NCBI GenBank assembly: GCA_003427395.1
Contig: BFEA01000680.1
Location: 453,794 to 487,147 of the forward strand
Length of the DNA: 33,354 nucleotides
From: Chara braunii
Lineage: Eukaryota; Streptophyta; Charophyceae; Charales; Characeae
Direction of reading: 5' to 3'
Shown: positions 19,481 through 29,577 of the stretch, in pieces
How the letters are laid out: every line of letters starts with the position of its first letter
How positions within the stretch are numbered: position 1 is the first letter of the stretch
Notes under the pieces: generated by a model
The model's input: the letters and a program-made list of their open reading frames with translations, nothing else
Database searches by the model: none
What the model was told of the DNA's origin: nothing
Made by a program: the position numbers and the translations under genes

Positions 19481-21512
19481 TTATTTTTCCCACCTCTCCT
19501 TACTCATTGTCCTCCCCTTCGTTCTCGTCGCTTCGCGTCGCCCTCCCTCATCAACTTCTTCGCGGCTGTTGTATTTAACATTCAAGTGACAACTAAACCT
19601 CATTAGCAAGTACGGGTTATACGGGACCACACGCCGATTGTCGTAAACGACACCATTTCGAACAATCGTAAAACCACCGTCACTTTGTTTCCTTCTCCTA
19701 TACGAAGGGTACGTTTGTTTGTCTTTGAATGTTGTTGTTGAAATGAAATTTTTCGGAAACCCTTTTGTGCATTCTCTGTCCTCCATACAGGAAGCGTCGC
19801 GTTTCTCCGCAATGCAAATCACGTGCAGCATGAACTTGGCTACGCTTTCTCTCAATTCCCCTTCCAGAGGAATCTCGGCACACACCATATTGTCAACAGC
19901 ATCCGCATCCCGAATTTTATCATCCGGATGCAGGATAACCAATATATGTGTGTGTGGTCGACCCCTTTTTTGAAACTCCACCACATACAACATTCCACTC
20001 AACCTACCAAAGATCCGTTTGTTCTTTATCTCATCAATCAGTTGTGCAAGATAACCTTTGAACACTCGCGCAAAAAGTTTCGGTCTGTCGTTAGGACATT
20101 GACCTGGCAACCGGGCTTGTTTGATCTTCGGTCAGTTAACATTGCACGTCATAGTAATGAAAAGATCTGGGTTTTCGAATCGCCTCATAGTTGTCATGTC
20201 GTCATAATATTTGTCACTCATATATTGGAGCCCCCCAGTGAACGTTGACGGTAAAATCACTTTTGTCCCAACACCCCGACCGGTTGATTTTGTTGCACAG
20301 CGTCTCGTAAATCCTAGTAATACTCCAAGTGCAATTCTTTTTGGTGGAATCTCACCCATTTTAAGAGGAGGGATTCAACTTTAGCGTACACAATGCAACA
20401 AAACTCGAGGAAGAGACTTGCTGCATAAAAGAGGGAAGACCTTTCACCGTCGCGCTCGTGAAGGTGAAATGCATGGTACTCCTTGGCACTAAGTCCTGGC
20501 GGCCATCCAACTTCCGAGGCTTGTTGGACATACCAACTATCGATTCCCTCCGGAAAAAGTAAAACAAACCTTAAGCAGTCGTGCGCTGGAGAACTTCCGG
20601 AACCACAAGGGTCTGCCGCTCACCCGGAAGAGGAGCACGCAAATGAATTTCGAGTTCACGAGGAAGGAGTTCATCAGCCATCAGAACACACACCTCATGT
20701 AAACCCATAGGACGGTTATAACGCCTTGCATGTTCCTCATCAGGCATGGCATCCGGATTTATCACCCAACTTCCTCCCGTTCAACGCTTCTAGCGGAAGG
20801 TCAATAACCGTCATAAAGTCCTTCACGTAATTGTTACATTGTTGTATCAATTAATAAAACATTCTTAATATGCGTTTCGCTCGATCAAGTTCGACATCGG
20901 ATGTACGTGCAGGTAAATTAAGAAAATTAATCATTTGATCAATCGCATCGTTCAAACATTGAGGATCGTGCAAGTATAATTGCGCAAACTGAGGACGTTC
21001 CCCTTCCCCCACAGCCATGCACTGACACGATAAAAGATTGGACCTTGAGCCCTAAGTTGGTCCAAGAATCCTCGAACACCATCGCTCGGCTGTTTCAACC
21101 TCGAGGATGCAAGGGATAAACTATTATTAATTATCCTCGCATTGTTTCGAAGGAATCGACCGTCGGAAGTTTGAAACGTCCAAAGGGAAAGAATCTCATG
21201 CTCCGGGGAGCATTGGCAAGGTCATTCTCACAAAGGACAACGATTTGTACTTTTTCGGCAACACATCTTTGTCCATTTTCTTTCATGATGCCACAAATTA
21301 GCACCGCAATGCTTACACGGATCTCGACCGCCAATGCCAAACAGTTCAACAGTGCTAGCATTCCCAAGAATCGCTACAGTGTTCTCAACAGCCGCATACG
21401 TTGTTGCCACATGTGCCGATGAGAGTGCATTCAGATCAGAAACCGGAACATCATGCGAATCATTCATTTCTTCCTCGTGACTATTTGGCTCACTGTTTTC
21501 CCGATTGTTCAT
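19481..21512 (-). pseudogene. Helitron Rep (HUH endonuclease) relic, 5' part only
   Basis: In intact elements this protein nicks and joins DNA ends to start rolling-circle transposition. Reading on the minus strand, I see an N-terminal zinc-finger-like CKHCGANLWHHE (ORF 21512-21228), RFLRNNARIINNSLSLASS, PQFAQLYLHDPQCL, ARRYNRPMGLHEV, LRFVLLFPEGIDSW, EYHAFHLHERDG, LPSTFTGGLQYM and PDLFITMTCNVN. The HUH motif follows in FQKRGRPHTHILVIL, with HTH at 19954-19946. These occur in the usual Helitron order but in different frames, so at least three frameshifts are present. Premature stops include TGA at 20134-20132, where Helitrons have Trp, and TAG at 20316-20314, where they have Gln. Similarity ends after CHLNVKYN (about 19560), just before the catalytic-tyrosine region, and no Pif1-type helicase follows. 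This is a dead, truncated copy. Confidence 0.9.
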
Positions 21513-21554
21513 TGAATTTCGATTTCTTATAGATGGATTCTGCGATTATCTCAC

Positions 21555-21992
21555 TCACGAAGACAGACTCTGCGAGTGCCTCGTCCGATAACATCGACTT
21601 CGCGATTGTCTCCCAGGAGAAGATGCACTCCTCGATTGTGCAGAGACGCTCGCTCTAATCTCTCGACGGATATTCACAGCGAACAAACTTCGCCTCACAA
21701 CCAGCACAAAATTTTTATGAGCACGCTCATCTTCTTTCCTCCTATGATTTTTAACCTCAGCTCTCAATGCACGTATATGTTTAACATGAAAGTTTGGTCA
21801 TCTTCCATGACTTTTCCTTCGTTTTGAAATTTTACTCGACGTTGAACATGGTTCATAAACATTCATTCTATCGACTTGTTTCGTTCCTCCACCAACCTCT
21901 ACAGTACTTTCAACAACTATTGCACTTCTATCATAGCCCGATGACACACGGGGAGGCATCGACGACAACGATCCAAGTTTCAAACGACGCAC
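21555..21992 (-). pseudogene. Possible linker frames between the 339-codon frame and the Helitron zinc finger
   Basis: Two short minus-strand frames (21992-21798 and 21767-21555) are rich in Arg, Ser and Lys, with words such as SSKISKRRKSHGR and LFAVNIRREIRASVSAQSRS. Helitron proteins often have a basic, poorly conserved stretch ahead of the zinc finger, so these may be its broken remains. No specific motif proves it. Confidence 0.25.
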
Positions 21993-22034
21993 GCCTTATT
22001 TGGCATGCAGTCGTCGAATCAACAACATACATTA

Positions 22035-23054
22035 CTATCTGTTGCACCTTGAACAAATCGGTTTCCATAATAATAATCTTCTCCTTCGATTATGAGATTC
22101 AATAAACTTTCTAATCAATGTGTTCGACGCATTCGGTTGGGCAGTGACAGCAAAAGATGGATGTGCATGAATATTTGTCAAAGTGGGAGAAATGTTACCA
22201 TCCACACATTTTTGCTGGATATCGACAGTCAATGTCGACGATGAACAATTGTGCACATGTGCCGAGTGCAAGGGAAAATCATCGAGTAAAACCGATTTTC
22301 TGACCATCAAAACGGCATCTGCATTTATTGCAACGTCCGTAGGAATTTCAAGTGGACGTTCACTTTGCAAGGTCATAGAAAAATTTTCATGACAACTAAT
22401 GCAATCCATACTAACATTGATATTTCCTCGACTCATTCTTTTGAAAAACACAGGGTTTAAGAAATTATTCATCGATGAAATCGCTTGTCGAAATGGTAGG
22501 GACCTATCGCTATATTGTTCTTCGGGAGAACAATCAGGACCATCATCTTGAGTTACCATCGGTTGTTTATCTCTCCTGGGAGCAATTCCCTCACCTGCAG
22601 CACCTACCGCCTGTTGTAAAGACCTTCCGGTTCGACGACTTTGGGAAAGTGGTCGTCCACGTTTGCGGTGTTCGTGTTGTGATGACTTCAGTGTATCACT
22701 CGCAGAGCGACCGGGATTAATATCCGAACCTATACACAATCCAAATTCATGGTTGGATGAGGAAGAAGGGCGGTCTAACGAAGATAAACCGACTTGACTT
22801 GGAACAACGGAAGGACACCGAGTACACTCTGATAGTATCGGCGAAGACGCCAAAGGATCCTTAACAGCCCTTTCACAACGGCGAAGAGAAGGTTGGAACG
22901 GTACTCTTGGTTGAATCGTTATGTTGACTTCGGTCCTCTGCCAGATTAATGGGCACGTACATACGTGTTTGTACATGGGCACGTCATGGCGGATAGGAGG
23001 ATTAAGATGCATATAGACAATCGGAACGAAAAGAACACACCTCAAAACATCCAT
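22035..23054 (-). CDS. 339-codon open frame upstream of the Helitron relic, unknown
   Basis: This is the longest uninterrupted frame in the window. I do not recognise it. The first half is polar and basic, with an AT-hook-like RGRP core at residues 132-135 (within HRKRGRPLS). The second half has a CxxC pair (C218, C221) and a His/Cys-rich stretch around residues 263-270 (HSAHVHNC). A basic RRRR lies near the end, and the frame closes with TAG TAA. It lies upstream of, and on the same strand as, the Helitron relic, so it may be an N-terminal or accessory part of that element or a captured gene fragment. Being open among broken frames could also be chance. The start codon at 23054 is the first Met and is not otherwise supported. 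Confidence 0.35.
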   Translation of the reverse strand: MDVLRCVLFVPIVYMHLNPPIRHDVPMYKHVCTCPLIWQRTEVNITIQPRVPFQPSLRRCERAVKDPLASSPILSECTRCPSVVPSQVGLSSLDRPSSSSNHEFGLCIGSDINPGRSASDTLKSSQHEHRKRGRPLSQSRRTGRSLQQAVGAAGEGIAPRRDKQPMVTQDDGPDCSPEEQYSDRSLPFRQAISSMNNFLNPVFFKRMSRGNINVSMDCISCHENFSMTLQSERPLEIPTDVAINADAVLMVRKSVLLDDFPLHSAHVHNCSSSTLTVDIQQKCVDGNISPTLTNIHAHPSFAVTAQPNASNTLIRKFIESHNRRRRLLLWKPICSRCNR

Positions 23055-23727
23055 ATATAGATGTAATTATGTGAAGAATAGTAATATAGTGTCAAATAGA
23101 AAATAAAAGAAAACAGGAAAAACAAAGAAGACCTACTGCAGTACATCGAACACAACCGAAATGAAAAACACAGAAAATCGAAGAAAATAAGGAGTCAATT
23201 CATTTTTTTCTTTTTTTTAGTGCGTCTATCGAGGTTAATCAATGTTAATTCATATCCGATTTCTTTGTCCGTGCAAATATAGATGTACAGGTTCACTTTC
23301 ATGTTTGTGCAAACGTTTAATCGAGACCGGAACTTCTTTGGACTCCTATTGAGGTTTATTAAGACGTCTCCTATTTTGTTGTTATGCCTTCTACGGTTCT
23401 TATGTTCAATTTGTGATCCTATACGCCCCTTAGGCTTTTCAAGATCCCATGCGATAGAGTCATACGTACCTCGTTTGTCCACGTTTACCCTTTGTCATTC
23501 TCTGGCAGGACTCACTTTCCTGTTCGGATAAATTTCTCACTGGGATCATAACTTCTTTTGGCTCCAATCCACATTAATCGAGGCTGAAGAAGTAAAATGT
23601 CTTCGCCGACTTTTCCGAGCCCCGATCCCTAGGAAGTAGTCTGTAGTACTCATTCTCCTCGCCTGAGCACGAGGTCCAGATCTCATAAGTAGGCGTTGGC
23701 TCCACCTCAACAACATTGCACCACCCC
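23055..23727. other. Unassigned stretch
   Basis: No gene is recognised. A T-rich run lies near 23202-23219 and short frames on both strands lack domains. Confidence 0.35.
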
Positions 23728-24024
23728 TATAAATAGTTTTATGTGGCGTGCCGCACCTCTCCCTAGCCAGCCTCGAACGTCGTGGATCCAGGAAGAGTTA
23801 TTCCTAGCGATCGAGGTCGCACCTTTCTTCTCCTCTTTTGCTTGGGCGACTTTGATGAGATAGCAACAAAGGGGGTAGATAATATGACTTTTTGGGACGG
23901 GTCTAGGCGAGAGGAGGTCATTCGGGATAACACGGGTGCCTTGGAAAAAAGGCTACGCTTATTGCCAACTTTATTCCTTCTTATCGGATTGGTTCTTTCT
24001 CCAATATTCATTCGAAATACATAG
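23728..24024 (+). promoter_or_regulatory. TATA-box match followed by an 80-codon frame
   Basis: TATAAATAG at 23728-23736 is a strong TATA-box match. An ATG follows at 23782, opening an 80-codon frame that ends at 24024. The predicted product begins MDPGRVIPSDRGR, is charged in the middle and ends with a hydrophobic segment (about residues 60-77, LLPTLFLLIGLVLSPIFI) that could span a membrane. I do not recognise it. A promoter fragment, for example from a long terminal repeat, is an alternative, but no terminal repeat is visible. Confidence 0.25.
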
Positions 24025-24564
24025 TGTGACCCCCCCTCCCAATAACACTTAATTTGCTTCATATAAGCGCCTGAGTATTTTCATCGCCCCATGTAGACCA
24101 ATCATACGTACCTTGATTGTTCTTGAACATGTTTTGTTTTCCTTAGATACCATTTACTGGAAGACGACCTAAGTTTATTGTTGTTTTTTAATGTATCGAG
24201 ATTCTTGCTTTCTAATTATTCATAAAAATACATTATAATATCACAGAACATTTAAGCCTATATTTTTTTTTTGCCATACTCATCTCAACCAGTTGGGAAC
24301 ATTATCTCATTTCCATATTTTGAGGGATACTCACCTAGTTCTTTTTGAAGAATAAGAGGAACAGTTAAGAATGAACACACAAAAGCATACAATATTGAAA
24401 AATGAAATTCAACGAATGTTTGTAACTAAGGATAGTATCATTTCCATAATCATAAACATGTAGAACACGAGATCGCATACCAACAAACGACTAAGGTAAC
24501 TTTTATTTATGTACATCAACAATATTTTCTTCCAATTCCATGAACAGTTCTAAAAAAAAAAAAC
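24025..24564. other. Unassigned AT-rich stretch
   Basis: Nothing recognisable apart from short A and T runs. Confidence 0.35.
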
Positions 24565-24569
24565 TTAAA

Positions 24570-24666
24570 CAAGGGAGAGAGAGAGAGAGAGGGGGGCGAC
24601 TTTAATGAGAGAGAGAGAGAGACGACTTAAATCAGAGAGAAAGAGACGACTTAAGTATGTGTGTGC

Positions 24667-24750
<84 letters not shown>
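24570..24750. repeat. (GA)n microsatellite with spaced CGACTTAA inserts
   Basis: The main (GA)n run spans 24669-24750. Shorter GA runs precede it (about 24574-24591, 24607-24622 and 24634-24643), each followed by a related word: CGACTTTAAT, CGACTTAAAT, CGACTTAAGT and, after the long run, TGATTTAAAT. The pattern suggests a larger repeat unit of GA tract plus a 10-bp spacer. Confidence 0.9.
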
Positions 24751-24754
<4 letters not shown>

Positions 24755-25157
24755 TTAAATAAGACAAAGAAAAGACAAAATTCAAGAGTCTTATCATAAA
24801 ACACTTTCAAGTGTCATCACCATTAATGGAATAAAAACAATGTGAAATCACACGTTCTTCCCACCATCTCACTCCACCTCCTCGTTATCCCTCTCACTCT
24901 ACCCACTCCAACTCCTACATCATCCTGTCCATAAAGCTCCACTCGTGTACCTATCTAACAATACATCAAGCGATACGTCTACACTCACAACAACAAAGAA
25001 TAATTTTTCCCCTTCTATTTATAGCTTCTTTCTCTCCTTGCAACTATCGTCATCCCTACACCCTACATCATTCGCCTCCTTCCTCTGCTCCATCCTCTTT
25101 CACTCTTGTTACTTTAATTTCTCTGAATGATGAATTCAACAATCATGAAATATCACT
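24751..25157. other. Unassigned stretch, pyrimidine-rich on the plus strand
   Basis: CT/CAC-rich sequence follows the microsatellite. It includes a TTTATAG word near 25018 but no recognisable gene on the plus strand. On the minus strand it lies downstream of the broken 488-codon frame and may be its 3' untranslated region. Confidence 0.35.
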
Positions 25158-26621
25158 CTATTTATCTCCCTCTGCCAATTCGCGAAGTCGCTTCCTCCTT
25201 TCTTCCATCGCAAATCCATCGTCCTCATTGACCCGACTATGTTCATCGGAATAAATGTTTGTGTTCCCATCACATTTCGGTTTAACAACTGAGAGTTCAT
25301 TTATCCTTATAAAGTCCAATCGTGCCCAATATGTTCGACGACATCTAGGACATTGGCGCTCCAAAGATTCCACCAATGCAATCACAGTCTCATTGAGTCT
25401 TTTTTCATGTTCTTTATTCATGCTCGCAAGAACATTCAACTCCTTCTTCACATTGCTTAACTCCTCCATAAAGCGTTTTGGTGAATAAGCTAGCACGACG
25501 TCGCCAAGCAATTTCCTAAGCTGGTACACCTGCTCATTGTGATGTTGAGCCTAATAAAACCTGGATTGGTAATCCCACCAGTCACCGAATTTGTCCACAA
25601 ACACGACATCCATCAACTCTTCGCGTTCCCCCTTATACAATTGGCCAAGATTGATCATCGTTGTCCTCATCTGGTTGTCGCTCACAGTAAACTACGTGGC
25701 ATTTTGCACCTCCAACATTACATTTCTGTTAGTCAGCTCAGAACCAACAGTTCGAAGTGAATGTAACATCGTAATTAGATTGTTTTTCAGAAGAGTCTCC
25801 AAACTTTTAGTCGATCAGAAATCGAAGACTGTATTTCGAGAAGATGGATCTTCCCACGCCTGACCACGACAGGACAACAATCTCCTCATTGCACATTTCG
25901 CCTTTTCAAGTCGCCAACGCAAACCATCGAACTTTTTCAGCAGGTGGGGATGAACTTGGGTGTTAAGCTTAACAATCTCATCAATCAAATCATCTTGAAT
26001 CTTCGATCTCATCATAGAACGAATCCGCATCTCCATGTCCATGTTAACTTTTGACTCCTCTTTGACATGCACAGTATCGGGCACAGAGGAATATCTCACC
26101 TCATTGTTTCGTTTCTCTTGAAGGAATTTTTCGATGACTGACTTTGCGTTGAGCTCAATGTTTGCCAACGCACTCTTAACTGCATCCAGTTTCACCTCTT
26201 TTTTCTTCAACATATCCAACAACTCATCCTGAGTCCAACGAAGTCCTTGGTTGTCCGTAACGAACGTACCAAATACTTCCCTCAAGGCATGACCATTTGG
26301 AACCTTACCCACCACACCATACCTCCCCACAACATTCGATTGATGGCAACACCGTTTCATATCATGCATCTCCCTCGCCATGGTATACTCACACTATTCA
26401 TAATCTTGGACGTACTTATGCATTATGGAATCATCATCATAAAGGTAATGATCGTACAAAACATATAGATCATTTGCTTCATCGATATGCATCGGCACAT
26501 CGGAGCGTGATGATCCTCCACCCGCTCTCCGACCATGTGTCTTGACCGCGACGTTATGTTGAGCGGACGCTTGACCATCTGCACCGACCAACACGAACAA
26601 CAAAGAATATGCCAAGTGCAA
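25158..26621 (-). pseudogene. Broken 488-codon coding frame, coiled-coil protein with CPRC motif, unknown family
   Basis: One minus-strand frame runs through the whole interval. It is broken only by four in-frame stops: TAG at 26396-26394, TGA at 25817-25815, TAG at 25694-25692 and TAG at 25553-25551. The phase never shifts, and composition stays protein-like between stops. The upstream segment has an acidic/Tyr stretch (YDHYLYDDD). The middle segments are heptad-like and charged (for example RWTQDELLDMLKKKEVKLDA and RWRLEKAKCAMRRLL), suggesting coiled coils. The last segment has more Leu/Glu/Lys coil and a CPRC pair (RQCPRCRRTYW), like half a zinc knuckle. Each stop is one C-to-T step from CAG or CGA, so I infer a recently inactivated gene or transposon-carried gene. 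I do not recognise the family. No ATG opens the first segment near 26621 (the codon is TTG). Confidence 0.55.
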
Positions 26622-26719
26622 ATTAGATGACTGCCTGCATGGGGCGTGTGTGGGTCAGCGCCAGGTCAACGTCCGCCGATAATTATCGGCATGGAGCAGA
26701 AGCTTGACAATCTGCGTCG
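26622..26719. other. Short spacer upstream of the broken frame
   Basis: No feature is recognised. In the reading direction of the 488-codon frame, an in-frame TGA lies upstream near 26656, so the frame does not extend further on this strand. Confidence 0.3.
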
Positions 26720-27480
26720 ACCATCTGCATGCCTGCCTGCCGGGGCGTCTGTGGGCCAGGGGCATGTCTACCCCTTCCTGTCTGCCTCTCTGCCTGCCTG
26801 TCTGCCTACCCGCCTGCACGTCAGTCAGTCTGCCTGCCCATCTGTCTGGGCCCCGGTAGCGGCTGAGGCCTGGACCAAACACTTAGCATTCAGGCCCAGT
26901 CTGGGCCTATGTACAGGTCCCGGCCTGGACGTTGAATGTAGGGGAAAAAAAATAAAAACAGGAAGAAATCGGCTCCGGGCCTATACCTGGACCTGGCCAG
27001 CGGCTTAGGCCTGCGCCTGGACCGAACACCTAGTCTGGGCCTATGCACAGCCTGACCTTTGAAACGAAAAAAAAAAAAAAAAAAAAAAAGATTGATTGAT
27101 TATAATTAATTGATTGATTGATTCATTGATTGATTTAAATAAAATTAAATCAACCAAGCAGTCAGTAGATAGAATTGCCTGCGTGTCTGCGTGAGTGTTT
27201 GCCTGCATATCTGCTTTCGTGTGTGCCTGCCTATCTGTCTGTCTGCTTTCGTATCTCCCCGCATGTCTGTCTGCTTGTCTGCCTGCCTGTCTGCCTGCAT
27301 ACATGTCTATCTGCCTGTCTATCTCGCTGCTTGTCTACCTATGTGTCTGCATGTCTGTCTGCCTATGTATCTGCGTGTTTGTCTGCCTGCCTGTCTTCTG
27401 CAAGCTTGCCCTCGGACATGCCTGCATGTTTGTCTGCTGCATCCTATGCCTGCCTGTCTGCTGCATCCTACGTGTCTGGG
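26720..27480. repeat. CTGCCTGTCTGC low-complexity repeats with CCTGGACC spacers
   Basis: Two stretches (about 26728-26850 and 27176-27480) are imperfect tandem repeats of the four-base theme TGCC/TGTC. They are separated by two related segments with GGGCCTATG, CCTGGACCNAACACYTAG and GGCCTGG words (about 26860-26935 and 26975-27055). A run of about 24 A (about 27067-27090) and GATT repeats (27091-27136) follow. The Cys/Leu/Pro-rich frames across these are artefacts. Confidence 0.9.
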
Positions 27481-27608
27481 CATAGCTGCTTGACCTTTTC
27501 CAGGCCTGTCTTCGTGGCCTACTCCTAGCCTGTGTTCCCGGTACAGGCCCTGTGTCGAGCGCATCGGTCCGGCACCGCACGCGGCTGCGAGGGACCATCT
27601 CGGCCGTG

Positions 27609-27995
27609 TCACGCAGGAGTTGGACCTACCTCGTCACGAACACGCAGATGGAGCTTCCTTAGGTCGCTCCGGCCGAGTGCGCCAGCCATACCTCTCGCGA
27701 GCCGGTCGACAGGACAGGGCCTACGCGAGGCATAACTTACCTCCACCTTACGGGAGTTGTCACCTCCCTTCGGTAGGCGTATCCCCGCCGAGCTACCAGT
27801 CCACAATACGAAAGCTACTCGGTTGCAATCGCAAAGGTGGACCAGCCGAGGGCGTTTCTCGTTCGCTGTAGCATAGGGGGTACGCGAGGTAATACGCCTA
27901 TCGGACCCGCACACGAACCGACTTCTTGGGGGGCAGAAGTCCCAAGCATGGCTTGATGTCGGTCGACTAAGACGCATCCCACACACCACGCGCAC
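27609..27995 (-). other. Antisense open frame in the 5' module, similar frame in A and C
   Basis: This 128-codon frame runs antisense to copy B. Copy A has a comparable minus-strand frame (7394-7149) and copy C a plus-strand one (17092 to about 17279). Aligned landmarks include (R/H)AWD or RAWE, a YATA-like word, PPWRLH or PPLRLH, WTGSS or WTDSS, and GIR-x-x-KGGDN (GIRPSKGW in C, where the phase shifts). It may be a small conserved protein or simply conserved DNA read in phase. Copy D has stops in this frame. I do not call it a gene. Confidence 0.2.
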
Positions 27996-28462
27996 ACCAC
28001 TTTACGAGACAAAAATAAAACACACACACACGCACGTACAACACGACACAGCACAAACAACGCGACAACGCTTCTAGTCCCTCGGTAGCCGACCCATAAC
28101 CTCTTGACGGGAAATCGGATAGGCGTCATGCGCGAGACTTAGTATACAATCGTGCGGACGCAGGGCTTACTCATATCGACTCGCAATGCAAGCGTACGCA
28201 AGCAGTCACAATGATGGCATACCAGGTAGTACCCATACTCACGCGGTCCTCGTTAATCTCGAGGGTCGCGTTCGACACTCAATTGTCGGCTGACACGCGC
28301 CTAGAGGGTTAATCTATCGACGCCAGACAACCGCCATGCACAGTTGGAGACCACACACCCTCTTCTGCACCCTTATGCAGAGTGGGTTGTACACAGGCCC
28401 ATGCCTGTGGTGGTAGTCGTCTCTCGCGGCCCTAAAGGTGAGTCCTCCCCAGGGCCTGGGCG

Positions 28463-28519
28463 AAAGTCAAGGGGTTTGACTTTGACGGCTGCCACGGTCT
28501 ACAACGTCCAACTATAAAA
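28463..28519 (+). promoter_or_regulatory. Candidate promoter: inverted repeat plus TATA-like box (copy B)
   Basis: AAAGTCAA (28463-28470) and TTGACTTT (28476-28483) form an 8-bp hairpin with a five-base loop. TATAAAA follows at 28513-28519 within CAACTATAAAAATCTC. Arrangement and spacing match copy A. The hairpin array begins about 1.05 kb downstream. Confidence 0.4.
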
Positions 28520-28771
28520 ATCTCTAAGAAGCAACAAAACTCGCACGAACCCAAGAAGGGGGGATAGGGCAAAGGTCTCCTGGCCCTTAAAACAAAAACC
28601 CATGGCCTTGGGACACACTTCCCCTCTATGGGCGGTGTCGGCGGTCCCATAACCTTAAGACGCCTGGGCGGCGAGGCGTCGCGCGTAGGGCTCTGATGTA
28701 AAACTGCGCAGCCGCAGGCCAACCCTATGCCAACCACTGATGTCAATCGTATGTAGTGACCACGGCTTAGG

Positions 28772-28850
28772 CCTCGCGATATTGAATGGCTGAAGGAATT
28801 CATCGCGAGGGATTACCCTTCACGATATTGAACGACTGAAGGACACGCCG
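28772..28850 (+). repeat. 9-bp perfect hairpin and a second copy of its loop
   Basis: CCTCGCGAT (28772-28780) and ATCGCGAGG (28802-28810) close a loop containing ATTGAATGGCTGAAGGA. The loop word recurs without a matched stem at about 28826-28843 (ATTGAACGACTGAAGGA). A related word occurs on the minus strand in copy C (near 16750-16765). This is the conserved-loop, private-stem design again, outside the main array. Confidence 0.8.
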
Positions 28851-29546
28851 TTCGGCCCTCGGGACGTTCCCACCTTTCGGGTGGAGTGTCCCGACGGCGA
28901 AAGTAAATAGGCTCCATGCAAGGGGAGGCTCCTCCTCTTCAGGGCCTAGGGCTTGGGATGTCCTGGACAAGGACCTCGAATCCCGGCCCAAGACCAACTT
29001 CCGACTAAGAAGGCTCCAAAACGCAAAATAGGCAGGAGGGAGGGTCTTCCCTGTCCCTCAATCCCAACTCTCACGCAGTTGTTAACATGGCCCTTTTGGC
29101 CTCTCGAGCACTCATCATACGTATATCCACGCATACATACGGAAGGGGGGGGGGGATAGAGTTATGACGATCACTTCTCACAGGCATAGTGAAACTCCTC
29201 ACAATTATGTATATGTGTATGGAATCACAGGCAGTCCAAATCCAAAAATCCAAGCCACAGGACATACCTGCAACCACACCAAGAATCAAGCGACAAAACA
29301 CGTACTACACGGAGTCAACCCCAACCATTCTCTATGCTCATACCCCTTCGCTTCAGCCATGCAAGCCCCAACTGCCAGTCCAACCAACCTCAATTAAATA
29401 CTCAGTACCTTTGTTAAATGGTCATTCAATAAAAGTCCGGGTGAAACCCTCAACAAACAGTAAAAACCACCAGGGCTAAAGCCTTTTAGGTTGAGTATGG
29501 GGAATGGATTGAAATTGAGTCGAAGACCGACGAATCGGCAACCGAC

Positions 29547-29565
29547 CTGTTATCAGTGATAACAG
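29547..29565 (+). other. Conserved CTGTTATC/GATAACAG hairpin in copy B
   Basis: A perfect 8-bp stem closes a three-base loop. It is the same stem as copy A at 8365-8384, and lies immediately before the hairpin array. Confidence 0.8.
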
Positions 29566-29577
29566 AAGACGACCCTA

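Noticed and set aside
24565-24810. Ser-Leu repeat protein on the minus strand
   Set aside because: It is the (GA)n microsatellite in translation.
27175-27612. Cys/Leu-rich and Arg/Gln-rich proteins on both strands
   Set aside because: All frames here come from TGCC/TGTC low-complexity repeats, and several overlapping frames are equally open.
29071-29479. Small proteins in the middle of copy B on either strand
   Set aside because: Frames are short, overlapping and not kept in the aligned part of copy A.
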